Below are positions 15,753 through 25,017 of a DNA stretch of 64,000 nucleotides, piece by piece (within the stretch, counting starts at the first letter, position 1; each line of letters starts with the position of its first letter). The notes beneath the pieces are model-generated. The model was not told where the DNA came from and did no database searches. It saw only the letters and a program-made list of their open reading frames with translations. This DNA comes from Pseudomonadota bacterium (GTDB taxonomy: Bacteria; Pseudomonadota; Gammaproteobacteria; Burkholderiales; JAJZUU01). The position numbers and the translations under genes were made by a program. The stretch covers positions 1 to 64,000 of the forward strand of contig JAJZUU010000003.1 of NCBI GenBank assembly GCA_021848325.1. Direction: 5' to 3'.

Positions 15753-16460
15753 TCAGGTTTGCGCGTCCGGCTGTCTGTCCCAGAGACAAGCACCCCGGTT
15801 TGCCTGGGCCAGTTGTTCCAGGTAGCGGCCGTGCTCTTCCAGTTCCTGCGGTGTCGCCCGCAGGATCATCAGTTCCAGCGGCCCGGCGCCGTCGTCGGAA
15901 CCGTATTCCGCCGCCGCCTCCCCCGTTTCCATGTCGAGCGTTTCCTGCCCCCTGGTCATGGCCAGGTAGACCTCGGCCAGCAGTTCCGCGTCCAACAGGG
16001 CACCGTGCAGAGTGCGCGCCGAGTTGTCCACCTGGTAGCGCTTGCACAAGGCGTCGAGGTTGTTTCTTTGGCCCGGGTGCAGTTCCTTGGCCATTCTCAG
16101 GGTGTCCACCACGCTCGGGCAGTACTGGTGGATGCCCGAGCACTCCAGCAGGCCGAACTCGTGATTGAGGAAGCCCACATCGAACGAAGCGTTGTGGATG
16201 ATCAATTCCGCACCGTCCAGGTAAGTGACGAACTCCTCCACAATATCGCGGAAACGCGGCTTGTCCTGGAGAAATTCCGCGCTGATGCCGTGCACCTGCA
16301 AAGCGCCGGCATCGATGTCCCGTTCGGGGTTAAGGTAGCGGTGGAAGTGATTGCCGGTCAAGCGCCGGTTCACCATCTCCACCGCGGCGATCTCTATCAC
16401 GCGGTGTCCCAGCGCCGGGTCCAGGCCGGTGGTCTCCGTATCCAGCACGATCTGTCGCAC
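15753..16460 (-). CDS. dnaQ: DNA polymerase III epsilon subunit (3'-5' proofreading exonuclease)
   Basis: The 235-aa protein has the DEDDh exonuclease motifs in order: LDTETTG near residue 6, HNASFDVGFL near 89, and HGALLDAELL near 152. It proofreads for the replicative polymerase, bound to the alpha subunit through its C-terminal tail. Length is normal. It lies 18 nt after rnhA on the same strand, part of the conserved methyltransferase-rnhA-dnaQ run divergent from gloB. Confidence 0.96.
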   Translation of the reverse strand: MRQIVLDTETTGLDPALGHRVIEIAAVEMVNRRLTGNHFHRYLNPERDIDAGALQVHGISAEFLQDKPRFRDIVEEFVTYLDGAELIIHNASFDVGFLNHEFGLLECSGIHQYCPSVVDTLRMAKELHPGQRNNLDALCKRYQVDNSARTLHGALLDAELLAEVYLAMTRGQETLDMETGEAAAEYGSDDGAGPLELMILRATPQELEEHGRYLEQLAQANRGACLWDRQPDAQT

Positions 16461-16478
16461 GATAGGTTCCTCCTCCCC

Positions 16479-16949
16479 TCAGCAGCCGGAAGGCCCGGCT
16501 TCCGCCACCGAACGCGCACCGCGGTTGGCGAGCTGGTCGGCGCGCTCGTTTTCGTCATGGCCGGCGTGGCCCCTGACCCAGACCCATTCGATGTCGTGGC
16601 CGCCGGCCAACTCGTCCAGCCGCTTCCACAGGTCCACGTTTTTTACCGGCTGGTTGCCGCTGGTGCGCCAGTTGCGCCTCTTCCAACCGTCGATCCACTC
16701 GCTGATGCCCTTCTGCACGTACTGGGAATCGGTGTGAACCCTGACCCGACAGCGGCGCTTCAGGGCCTCCAGGGAGCGGATGACCGCGGTCAGCTCCATC
16801 CGGTTGTTGGTGGTCGCCGGCTCCCCGCCGAGCAGTTCCTTTTCCTTGCCGTTGAAGCGCAGCAGCACGCCCCAGCCGCCCGGCCCGGGGTTGCCCTTGC
16901 AGGCCCCGTCGGTGAATATCTCCACGATCCCCTTGTCTTGATCCGGCAT
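16479..16949 (-). CDS. rnhA: Ribonuclease HI
   Basis: RNase HI cleaves the RNA strand of RNA-DNA hybrids. The protein has the standard motifs: [17 protein letters not shown] (first aspartate), [13 protein letters not shown] (glutamate), [12 protein letters not shown] (second aspartate), and [14 protein letters not shown] with the last histidine and aspartate. The ATG at 16949 gives 156 aa, the usual length. The track's start at 16973 is a GTG that overlaps the previous stop (GTGA); it remains possible and would add eight residues. Confidence 0.95.
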   Translation of the reverse strand: MPDQDKGIVEIFTDGACKGNPGPGGWGVLLRFNGKEKELLGGEPATTNNRMELTAVIRSLEALKRRCRVRVHTDSQYVQKGISEWIDGWKRRNWRTSGNQPVKNVDLWKRLDELAGGHDIEWVWVRGHAGHDENERADQLANRGARSVAEAGPSGC

Positions 16950-16969
16950 GTGCTGATCACTTCCACTCG

Positions 16970-17710
16970 TCACTTCGCGCGATAGGGTCCCAGGTTGCCG
17001 ACCTTCTGTGCGGCCGCCGCCAGCGCCTTCTCCCTGGCTATTTTCTCATTCCAACTGGGTGTGAGCAAACGCATGCCGGCCACCCGTTTCTTGGCCTGCA
17101 CCAGGTAGACCCCGCCGGCCATGGCACACCAGCGGTCGCCGGCGTGCTCGGTAAAGCGGAACCTCTGCAGCCAGGTTTCTCCGTTGACCGGGGGCATATA
17201 ACAGCACATCCGCCCGGCGGTAATCTCGAAACCCAACAGCGCCAGCCAGTCCTTGAGGCGCGGCAGGGAAATGAATCTGCCGCACCAGGGAAATTCCCTT
17301 TCCGTGCGCCGCAGCACCCGCCACAGTCCCCATAGGCTCCAGGGGTTGAATCCCGCGATAACGACGTGGCCCTCGGGCATCAACACCCGTTCCGCCTCGC
17401 GCAGGATCTGGTGGGGATGCCGGCTGAATTCCAGCACATGGGGCAATATCAGGAGGTCCAGGCACTGCCCGCACAGCGGCAGGTGGCGGGCATCGGTACG
17501 CAGCTTCGCCTGCGCCTGGTCGTCGGCCGCAAAACGCAGGGGGATGCGGCTCATGCGCAGGAAATCGAACTGCGCCAGCCCCAGTTGCATGGCATTGAAG
17601 CCGAAAACGTCGCTCACCATCTGGTCCACCAGGGCCTGCTCGCGGGCCAGGAGGTAGCCGCCCAACGGCGTCTCGAACCAGTCGCGCAGGCTAGGCATTG
17701 ACTTTTGCAT
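16970..17710 (-). CDS. SAM-dependent methyltransferase, YafS-like
   Basis: A 246-aa class I methyltransferase-like protein. The central part contains [46 protein letters not shown], the late strands of a Rossmann methyltransferase. The glycine-rich SAM motif near the N-terminus is weak, as in YafS homologues. Its position between gloB and rnhA-dnaQ is that of E. coli yafS. The substrate is unknown. The longer track start is a TTG at 17722; the ATG at 17710 is preferred, and another ATG at 17698 is possible. Confidence 0.85.
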   Translation of the reverse strand: MQKSMPSLRDWFETPLGGYLLAREQALVDQMVSDVFGFNAMQLGLAQFDFLRMSRIPLRFAADDQAQAKLRTDARHLPLCGQCLDLLILPHVLEFSRHPHQILREAERVLMPEGHVVIAGFNPWSLWGLWRVLRRTEREFPWCGRFISLPRLKDWLALLGFEITAGRMCCYMPPVNGETWLQRFRFTEHAGDRWCAMAGGVYLVQAKKRVAGMRLLTPSWNEKIAREKALAAAAQKVGNLGPYRAK

Positions 17711-17733
17711 CAGATCGACCAACCATATGACTC

Positions 17734-18498
17734 ATGATAAATGTTATCCCAATACCCGCCTTCGAAGACAATTACATCTGGGTCATACGCAACGGACGAT
17801 GCGCCGCGGCGGTGGACCCCGGCGACGCCGCCCCGCTGCTGGATTACCTGGGGCGCGAAGGACTTCGCCTGGTGGCTGTCCTCAACACCCACCACCACGG
17901 CGACCATGTGGCGGGAAACGCCGATCTGCTTGCGCGCTTCGAGGTGCCCGTGTACGGGCCGAAGCGGGAACACATCGCCACCGTGTCCGAACCGCTGGAG
18001 GAAGGAGACCGGGTGAGACTGCCCGAGATCTCCCTGGAACTCGCCGTGCTGGACATCCCCGGCCACACCGCCGGCCACATCGCCTATTATGGGGCAAACG
18101 CCCTGTTCTGTGGCGATACCCTGTTCGGTTGCGGCTGCGGCAGATTGTTCGAAGGCAGCCCGGCCCAGATGCACGCGTCCCTGCAGAAGCTCGCGCGCCT
18201 GCCGGATGACACCCTGGTCTACTGCGCCCATGAATACACCCTGGCAAATATCCGCTTCGCCAAGTCCGTCGAGCCCTGCAACGGCGATCTTGCCCAACGG
18301 GAGGAGACCGACCGCAGGGCGAGGAGCGAAAACCGCCCCACCCTTCCCTCCACCATCGGGCTGGAGAGGCGTACCAATCCCTTCCTGCGCTGCGATCAAC
18401 CCGAGATCATTCGGGCCGCAAGCGCGCACGCGGGGATGGATCTGCCGGACACCGTAGCGGTATTCCGCGCCGTCCGGGAATGGAAGGACCGTGCCTGA
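17734..18498 (+). CDS. gloB: Hydroxyacylglutathione hydrolase (glyoxalase II)
   Basis: GloB hydrolyses S-lactoylglutathione to lactate and glutathione, completing methylglyoxal detoxification. The 254-aa metallo-beta-lactamase fold shows the metal motif THHHGDH near residue 52, the GHTAGHIAYY histidine, the CGDTLFGCGCGRLFEG aspartate segment near 127, and YCAHEYTLANIRFA near 168. It diverges from the methyltransferase gene with only 23 nt between starts, so the two promoters must overlap coding ends. Confidence 0.96.
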   Translation: MINVIPIPAFEDNYIWVIRNGRCAAAVDPGDAAPLLDYLGREGLRLVAVLNTHHHGDHVAGNADLLARFEVPVYGPKREHIATVSEPLEEGDRVRLPEISLELAVLDIPGHTAGHIAYYGANALFCGDTLFGCGCGRLFEGSPAQMHASLQKLARLPDDTLVYCAHEYTLANIRFAKSVEPCNGDLAQREETDRRARSENRPTLPSTIGLERRTNPFLRCDQPEIIRAASAHAGMDLPDTVAVFRAVREWKDRA

Positions 18499-18802
18499 AC
18501 CTCCTGCAAGCAATAGGCTTTTATACGTTTAATCAATATGATGCATCCATCCGTCACGCCCCTGCCCTAAAGAAGCCGTCGGCCGTGCCGTTTCCTTTTC
18601 TTGACGTGACGGCACCACCTTGGTTACCATCGCAACAAAATTCAAAGCCTGGGCAGCCGGCGCCACGCCCGCGGGCAATGCGCGCCACGGCCGGATACAA
18701 CGGATTGGCCGCAAGGCGCGTGCCGGGCCGGGATCGCATCTGGGGGTGTTCCAGCCTCCAAACAAGACGAATCACGAGGGATTATAAAAACATGATTTCG
18801 GC
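18499..18802. other. 304-nt gap between gloB and mltD with no supported gene
   Basis: The only ORF here (108 aa, 18480-18806) overlaps gloB and has no familiar composition. A TTGACG at 18601 lacks a convincing -10 element at the right spacing. An AT-rich GATTATAAAAAC lies shortly before the mltD start. I see no RNA motif or terminator. Confidence 0.5.
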
Positions 18803-20479
18803 ATGAAGCTGACAAGATTTGCCCTCTCCTTGCTAGCGCTATCACTGCTGGGCGCCTGCGCAGGCGTGCCTTCGCATCCCCCGCAAAGCACCGGGGTCGC
18901 CCCCCCGATAGCCGAAACCCCGGCCCCGACGGGAGAACCCCGCCTGTCCCAGGACATCCAACACCAAGAGGCAGCAATCGGCGCCCCCGACGCCTCCTCT
19001 CCGCAAACAGCGGCCACCGCCGACGCAGCGACTGAAGATGCCGCCACCGACGCGCCGGTGCATCTTGCCACCAGCCCCGCGATACCCGCGCCGCCGGCCG
19101 ATCTTTGGCAGCGCATCCGCGACGGCTTCGCGCTGCCGGAAATAGACACCCCCCTGGTGCGCGATAACGAAGAATGGTACGCGCAGCGGCCGGATTACGT
19201 GCAGCGCATGGTGGAACGCAGCAAGCGCTACCTGTACTACGTAGTGCATGAGGTCGAAAAACGCGGGATGCCCACCGAGATCGCCTTGTTGCCCATGGTA
19301 GAAAGCGCTTACAATCCAAAGGCCTATTCCCGCAGCCACGCCTCCGGCATCTGGCAATTCACCGCCGACACGGGGCGGCATTACGGCCTGCAACAGAACT
19401 GGTGGTATGACGGCAGGCGGGACATCCTGGCAGCCACCGACGCCGCGCTGGACTATCTGGAGAACCTGCACAAAATGTTCGGCAGTTGGGACCTCGCGCT
19501 GGCCGCCTACAACTGGGGGGAAGGCGCCGTGTCCCGAGCCATTGCCCGCAACCAAGCCAGGGGGGAACCTACCGACTACCTGAGCCTGCGGCTGCCCACG
19601 GAAACCCGGAATTACGTGCCGCGCCTGATCGCCCTCAAAAACATCGTCACCGATCCCGGCAAATTCGGATTGAGGCTGGCATCCATCCCGAACCACCCCT
19701 ACTTCACCACAGTGACCGTGGACCGCCCGGTAGACGTGAAGGTAGCGGCCCGCCTGGCGGAAGTTCCGGTGAGCGAGTTTGTCTCCCTCAACCCCGCCTA
19801 CAACCGCCCTGTCGTCACCTCTCCCGGTGGCGCAACCTTGCTGCTACCGGTGGAAAAGGCGGACACCTTCAACGAAAATCTGGAGAGCTATTCCGATGCG
19901 CTGGTTTCCTGGCGAAGCTATACCGCGACCAGGCGCGAGCGACTGGAAAGGATCGCCCACCATTTCGGCATCGGCCTTGCCCGCCTGAGAGAAATCAACG
20001 ACATCTCGCCCAGAAAAAGGCTGGCGGCGCGAGGGGAAACCCTGTTGGTTCCCACCCTGGGCCACAAGGCTGGCACCAGGGAGGCCGCGGCGGATTTCCG
20101 CCCCACGGTGCAGGAAAGATTTGCCTCTTCGCGGGAAATCCGCCACATTGTCAAGAAGGGTGAGACGCTGTTTGGCATCGCCCGGCACCATCGGGTCACC
20201 ACCGCCCAGATCAAGGCCTGGAACGGGCTCAAGTCCAACCACATCGCCCGGGGGCAAAGACTTGTCATCCGCATCGCGGCCTCCGGCAAGCACGAACCGC
20301 TGGTGGCAAAGAACCGCCACCAGGAAAGGAAACGGACCCTGTACACCGTCCGCCGCGGAGACACCTTGCACAGCATCGCGCGCCGCTTCAAGGTGGCGGT
20401 CAACGACATCCAGCGCTGGAACAACCTGCACCGCGGGCATACGCTCCATCCGGGGCAGAGGGTCACCGTCTACCTGTAA
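18803..20479 (+). CDS. mltD: Membrane-bound lytic murein transglycosylase D
   Basis: MltD cleaves peptidoglycan glycan strands, forming anhydromuramyl ends. The 558-aa protein is a lipoprotein: signal peptide, then LLGAC with the lipid cysteine at about 19. A proline/alanine-rich linker extends to about 100. The SLT catalytic domain follows, with the glutamate in LLPMVESAYNP (about E167), SGIWQFTADTG and ALAAYNWGEGAV. The C-terminus carries LysM repeats, two clear ones (IRHIVKKGETLFGIARHH and YTVRRGDTLHSIARRF) and a more degenerate earlier one near 380. It stands alone on the plus strand. Confidence 0.95.
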   Translation: MKLTRFALSLLALSLLGACAGVPSHPPQSTGVAPPIAETPAPTGEPRLSQDIQHQEAAIGAPDASSPQTAATADAATEDAATDAPVHLATSPAIPAPPADLWQRIRDGFALPEIDTPLVRDNEEWYAQRPDYVQRMVERSKRYLYYVVHEVEKRGMPTEIALLPMVESAYNPKAYSRSHASGIWQFTADTGRHYGLQQNWWYDGRRDILAATDAALDYLENLHKMFGSWDLALAAYNWGEGAVSRAIARNQARGEPTDYLSLRLPTETRNYVPRLIALKNIVTDPGKFGLRLASIPNHPYFTTVTVDRPVDVKVAARLAEVPVSEFVSLNPAYNRPVVTSPGGATLLLPVEKADTFNENLESYSDALVSWRSYTATRRERLERIAHHFGIGLARLREINDISPRKRLAARGETLLVPTLGHKAGTREAAADFRPTVQERFASSREIRHIVKKGETLFGIARHHRVTTAQIKAWNGLKSNHIARGQRLVIRIAASGKHEPLVAKNRHQERKRTLYTVRRGDTLHSIARRFKVAVNDIQRWNNLHRGHTLHPGQRVTVYL

Positions 20480-20547
20480 ACCCGCTTGATTCTCGGCATC
20501 TCCGCGGTGAAGTGCGGCAATCAGGGGACATCTCCCCGGTATACCGC

Positions 20548-22572
20548 TCACGATATTCCCGGCCCGTGCAGGTGGCAGCGGGTCCCGTGGGTGGGGCTGA
20601 TTTGCACCAGCGGCGGTTCCGTCCCGCTGCATATGGGCAGGGCCTCGGGACAGCGCGGGTGGAAATGGCAGCCCGGGGGGGGAGCGAGCGGCGAAGGGGG
20701 GTCCCCCTGGAGCCGCATCACCGGGCGCCCTGCGGCCCGCTCAATTACCGGCACCGCGGACAGCAGTGCCCGGGTATAGGGATGGGCGGGACGTCCCAGT
20801 ACCTCCGGGGCACTGCCCTGTTCCACGATCCGCCCCAGATACATGACCGCCACATCATGGGCCAGGTATTCCACTACCGACAGGTTGTGGGTGATGAACA
20901 GATAGGTCAGGCCAAGTTCGTCCTGCAGCCTCTTCAGCAGGTTCAGTATCTGCGCCTGAACCGAGACATCCAGGGCGCTGGTGGGCTCGTCGCAGATGAT
21001 CAGCTTGGGTCCCACCGCCAGCGCCCGGGCGATGGCGACGCGCTGGCGCTGGCCGCCGGAGAACTCGTGGGGGTAGCGCTGCCTGGCCTCCGCCGACAGC
21101 CCCACCTGGGCGAGGATGTCGTCTATGCGCCGATGGCGCTCCTCTTTGCTTGCGCCCACCCCTAAGGCAACCATCCCCTCCTCGATGATGTCCGCGATCG
21201 GCATGCGGGGGTTGAGGGAAGCGTAAGGGTCCTGAAAAATGAATTGGAATTCCCCGCGGCGGCGGCGCAAGGTGGAGCGTTTCAGGGTGGTGAGTTCCGT
21301 CCCCGCGAAATAAACCCGCCCGCCGCTGGGGCGGATCAGTTGCAGAATCCCCTTGGCCACGGTGGTCTTGCCGCAGCCGGATTCCCCCACCAGGGCCAGG
21401 GTCCTGCCCCGCTGAATGCTCAGGCTTACCCCGTCCACCGCCTTGACCAGCGCCGCAACGCGTTTGAACACCCCCTTGTGCACCGGGAAATGGACCCGCA
21501 GGTCTTCCACCCGCAACAGCGCCTCCCCGGCCGCTGCGACAGGGACGGGAGCCGCTTCCCGCAGCCCCGCCGGGGCAACCGCGGGCGCCGCCCTCCGGCC
21601 CTCCGTCAGGTGGCAGCGCGCCCATTGGCCGGGGGACACCTCGCGCCAGGGAGGTACCGCCTCATGGCACAGGCCCCAAACCAGATCGCAACGCGGCGCA
21701 AAACGGCAGCCCCGGAATGTTCCGGTGAGAGACGGCACGCTCCCGCCGATCACCTCCAGTTTCTGTGTCCGTTTGCCCCATCCCGGCAACGCGGCGAACA
21801 GCTTCCTGGAATAGGGATGGAAGGGGGCCCCGAAGAAACGTTCCCGATCCGCCAACTCCACGATCTCGCCGGCATACATCACCGCGACCCGGTGCGCCAT
21901 TTCGGCCACCACCCCCAGGTCGTGGGTGATCAGCAGGATGGACATGCCACTCGCGGCCTGGAGGTCGCGCATCAACTGCAGAACCTGGGCCTGGATGGTC
22001 ACGTCCAGGGCGGTGGTGGGCTCGTCGGCGATCAACAGGTCGGGCTTGCCCGCCAGGGACATGGCGATCATTACCCGCTGTTTCATGCCGCCGGAGAGCT
22101 GGAACGGATAGGCATCGAAACGGTGCGCCGCATCGGGTATGCCCACCGCCCGGAGCAGTTCCGCCACCCGGCCGCGCACGGCACGGCGGCCTTCGACCGG
22201 ACCATGCCTGTGCAGCACCTCGGCGATCTGCTCCCCCACCGGCATTACGGGATTCAGGCTGAGCATCGGTTCCTGGAAGATCATCCCGATTTGCCTGCCG
22301 CGGACACCGCGCATGGCCACTTCCGGCAAGGCCGTCAGGTCCTGGCCGTGCAGGCGCACCGAGCCCGAGACGATGCGGCCGTTTTCCGGCAGCAGCCGCA
22401 TCAGGGACAAGGCGGTCATGGACTTGCCGCACCCGGATTCCCCCAGCAGGGCGAAGGTCTGGTTCTGTTCCAGGGAAAAGCTCACCCCGTCCACCGCCCG
22501 CACCACCGCGTCACCGGAGGCAAGCCAGGTCCTGAGGCGTTCCACCTGCAGCAAGTGTCCGCCGTCAGCCAT
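20548..22572 (-). CDS. Fused two-domain peptide ABC transporter ATPase (YejF/OppDF-like)
   Basis: This 674-aa protein contains two complete ABC ATPase domains, equal to OppD and OppF joined. The first has Walker A GESGCGKS (about 43), signature LSGGMKQR and Walker [13 protein letters not shown]. The second has GESGCGKT (about 408), FSGGQRQR and [12 protein letters not shown]. Oligopeptide-transporter C-terminal cysteine regions follow each (CRFAPRCDL and [10 protein letters not shown]). It powers import of oligopeptides or similar compounds. The start overlaps the permease gene by 8 nt. This fused form is typical of YejF. Confidence 0.93.
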   Translation of the reverse strand: MADGGHLLQVERLRTWLASGDAVVRAVDGVSFSLEQNQTFALLGESGCGKSMTALSLMRLLPENGRIVSGSVRLHGQDLTALPEVAMRGVRGRQIGMIFQEPMLSLNPVMPVGEQIAEVLHRHGPVEGRRAVRGRVAELLRAVGIPDAAHRFDAYPFQLSGGMKQRVMIAMSLAGKPDLLIADEPTTALDVTIQAQVLQLMRDLQAASGMSILLITHDLGVVAEMAHRVAVMYAGEIVELADRERFFGAPFHPYSRKLFAALPGWGKRTQKLEVIGGSVPSLTGTFRGCRFAPRCDLVWGLCHEAVPPWREVSPGQWARCHLTEGRRAAPAVAPAGLREAAPVPVAAAGEALLRVEDLRVHFPVHKGVFKRVAALVKAVDGVSLSIQRGRTLALVGESGCGKTTVAKGILQLIRPSGGRVYFAGTELTTLKRSTLRRRRGEFQFIFQDPYASLNPRMPIADIIEEGMVALGVGASKEERHRRIDDILAQVGLSAEARQRYPHEFSGGQRQRVAIARALAVGPKLIICDEPTSALDVSVQAQILNLLKRLQDELGLTYLFITHNLSVVEYLAHDVAVMYLGRIVEQGSAPEVLGRPAHPYTRALLSAVPVIERAAGRPVMRLQGDPPSPLAPPPGCHFHPRCPEALPICSGTEPPLVQISPTHGTRCHLHGPGIS

Positions 22573-24043
22573 GGGACTCCCCGTCGGGGCGTCTTCCGAA
22601 CAATCTCGACAGCACGGCCGAGGGTATCCGGCGCGCCTCGGCGTGGGGATCGAAGGCGTCGCGCACCACGTCGGCGAAGACGTTGGCCGCCAGCACCAGC
22701 CCGAACATGAACACGAAAGCCGCCAGCAACGACCACCATACCATGGGCTCGCGCGCCATCTCCAGCCGCGCGCTGTTGATCATGTTGCCCCAGCTCTGGG
22801 TGGAGGGGTCGACCCCCACCCCGACGTAAGACAGCACCGCCTCCGCCAGCACCAGGCCGCTGAAGTCCATCACCACCGAGATCAGCACGATGTGCATCAC
22901 GTTGGGCAGGATATGGCGGCTGATGATGCGCCAGTGACCGACACCGAAGGCCTGGGCCGCCTGCACGTAATCCAGTTCGCGCAGCTTCAGGGCCTCGCCG
23001 CGCAGCAGGCGGCACAGCCCGGTCCAACTGGTGACGCCGAGGATGATGCAGAGGAACAGCAGGCGGATGTCCGCCCGCGCCGCCACCGTGTCGAACAGAT
23101 CCGGGTTGCTCTCGATGTATACCTGCATGATCAGCACCGCCGCGGCGATCAGCAGTACGCTGGGAATGGAATTGAGCGTGGTGTAGATATACTGGATCAC
23201 GTCGTCCGCCCATCCGCGCAGATAGCCCGCCATGATGCCCAGCAGCAGCGCGAAGGGCAGCATCACCAGGGTGGTCAGGGTGCCGATCACCAGGCCGGTG
23301 CGTATGCTCTTCAAGGCCTGGTAAAACACGTCCTGCCCCACCTTGTCGGTGCCGAGCACGTGGTATTTTGGCCCCAGGCCGATGGCCAGAAAGACCAGCA
23401 ACAGGATGGCCCCCAGGGTCGCCAGCAGGGACCGCCAGGGGATCTCGCCGCCTCCGCGCCACATCGCGGCCCAGACGGCAGCCGCCGACCGGCGCTGCCG
23501 CCGCGCCAGCCACTGCACCAGCCCATAGCCCAGCAGCGCCCACAGCAGCGCCGCCTTGCCCGCCGCGGCCAGCGCCGTGTACAGGATATCCGGTCCGCGC
23601 TCGCGCTCGGGATGGGCTAGCTGGGCGCCGCCGTACTTAAGCCGGGGATATCCCCTGATACGCCTGCCGTCGGGCAGCACGATGGCCTCCTTGGCGTACA
23701 GGTGGGTGGCGAAAGGCGCGGAATAGGTCTTCTCCACGTGCTCCCTGAGCGGGCTCGCCACCACGTCCAGCAGGCTCAGCACCTCCGCCGAATAGTAGCG
23801 TCCGGTCTCCCCGCCGTGGTTCGCCAGGGGCAACCGGAAATGCACCGAATCCATCAACCCGATCGCCACGTAGGCCACTAGCACGACCAGCGCCGCCATC
23901 CCTGCCGGGTCTCTCACCACCCTGCGCCAGGATGCGGCCAGGTGCTCGTGGCGGCGGACATACAGGGCGAAAGCCGCCACCCCGGCGAACAGCAGGAAAA
24001 TCAGCAGATCGGTCCACAGGAGGACGGGCTTGAATGGCATCAT
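22565..24043 (-). CDS. Peptide ABC transporter permease with N-terminal extension (YejE/OppC-like)
   Basis: A 492-aa inner-membrane permease. The C-terminal 300 residues form the standard OppC-type domain, with the GTDKVGQDVFYQ segment and the EAA loop (LRELDYVQAAQAFGVGHWRI) that contacts the ATPase. The first 190 residues are extra: a transmembrane helix near 9-28, a second near 50-66, a hydrophilic, probably periplasmic, section of about 90 residues, and another helix near 155-172. It is coupled to both neighbours by overlaps of 4 and 8 nt. Confidence 0.9.
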   Translation of the reverse strand: MMPFKPVLLWTDLLIFLLFAGVAAFALYVRRHEHLAASWRRVVRDPAGMAALVVLVAYVAIGLMDSVHFRLPLANHGGETGRYYSAEVLSLLDVVASPLREHVEKTYSAPFATHLYAKEAIVLPDGRRIRGYPRLKYGGAQLAHPERERGPDILYTALAAAGKAALLWALLGYGLVQWLARRQRRSAAAVWAAMWRGGGEIPWRSLLATLGAILLLVFLAIGLGPKYHVLGTDKVGQDVFYQALKSIRTGLVIGTLTTLVMLPFALLLGIMAGYLRGWADDVIQYIYTTLNSIPSVLLIAAAVLIMQVYIESNPDLFDTVAARADIRLLFLCIILGVTSWTGLCRLLRGEALKLRELDYVQAAQAFGVGHWRIISRHILPNVMHIVLISVVMDFSGLVLAEAVLSYVGVGVDPSTQSWGNMINSARLEMAREPMVWWSLLAAFVFMFGLVLAANVFADVVRDAFDPHAEARRIPSAVLSRLFGRRPDGESHG

Positions 24044-25017
24044 TCCAGCCTGACCCGGGGGTCGACCAGGGTATAGGAGATATCCGTCAACACCAGGCCG
24101 ATGATGTACAGCACCGAACCGAGGAACACCATGGCACGCACGATGGCGAAATCCTGGGCGTTGATGGCGTCGATGGTGTAGCTGCCCAGGCCCGGGATGC
24201 CGAAAAAGGATTCCGTGATGAGGCTGCCCATGAACAGCAGCGGGATCACCACCACCGAGCCGGTCAGGATCGGGATCATGGCGTTGGCGAGCACGTGCCG
24301 GAACAGCACCCGCGGTTCCGACAGCCCCTTGGCGCGGGCGGTGCGCACGTAGTCCTTGCCCGCTTCCTCGAGGAAGATGGTGCGGTACCAGCGCGCACCG
24401 CTGCCGATGCCGCTCACCACCCCGATCGCAATCGGCAGGATCACGAACTTGAAGGCGCTAAGGCCGCCCGCGAACCCGGAAATGGGCACCAGGTGCCATA
24501 GCTTGCTGAACAGGTATTGCCCGGCGATGATATAGAACAGGCCGGAGATGGACATCAGGGCGACGCACAGCACCACCCCCCAGAAATCCAGGTAGGTGCC
24601 GCGGAAGAACACCATGAGCAGGGCGAAACTCACGTTCACCAGCAGCCCCAGCATGAATACCGGCACGGCGATGGCCAGGCTCGGCCCCATGCGGGTGCGG
24701 ATGTCGTAGCCGATGTCCCGGCCGTCGTCCGATCTGCCGAAGCGAAAGGCGAACATGCCTACCGACTTCTCATAGAAGATGGTGTCCGTGAACCTTTCCA
24801 GCCCGCGCCTTCCGGGGTTAAGCAGCAGCGGCTTGTCATAGCCGTGCTCCCGCTTCCACTTGGCGATGGCCTGCGGGGTCACGTGCTTGACGCCGAGGTG
24901 GATGCGCGCCATATCATCCGGGGTGTTGACTACGAAGAACAGGGCGAAGGTGAGCAGGTTCACCCCGATCAGGATGGGAATGGCGTAAAGGATGCGGCGA
25001 ACGATATAGCCGGTCAC
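24040..25017 (-). CDS. Peptide ABC transporter permease (YejB/OppB-like)
   Basis: A 325-aa permease beginning TGYIVRRILYAIPILIGVNLLTF, the typical OppB/DppB first membrane helix. The EAA loop is EAGKDYVRTARAKGLSEPRVLFRHVLANAMIPI. The GTG start at 25017 makes a GTGA overlap with the stop of the binding-protein gene; the 36 extra residues in the ORF track come from that gene. It pairs with the downstream permease to form the membrane channel. Confidence 0.93.
   Translation of the reverse strand: MTGYIVRRILYAIPILIGVNLLTFALFFVVNTPDDMARIHLGVKHVTPQAIAKWKREHGYDKPLLLNPGRRGLERFTDTIFYEKSVGMFAFRFGRSDDGRDIGYDIRTRMGPSLAIAVPVFMLGLLVNVSFALLMVFFRGTYLDFWGVVLCVALMSISGLFYIIAGQYLFSKLWHLVPISGFAGGLSAFKFVILPIAIGVVSGIGSGARWYRTIFLEEAGKDYVRTARAKGLSEPRVLFRHVLANAMIPILTGSVVVIPLLFMGSLITESFFGIPGLGSYTIDAINAQDFAIVRAMVFLGSVLYIIGLVLTDISYTLVDPRVRLE

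Noticed and set aside
18480-18806. 108-aa ORF between gloB and mltD
   Set aside because: Overlaps gloB, no motif, and composition unlike neighbouring genes.
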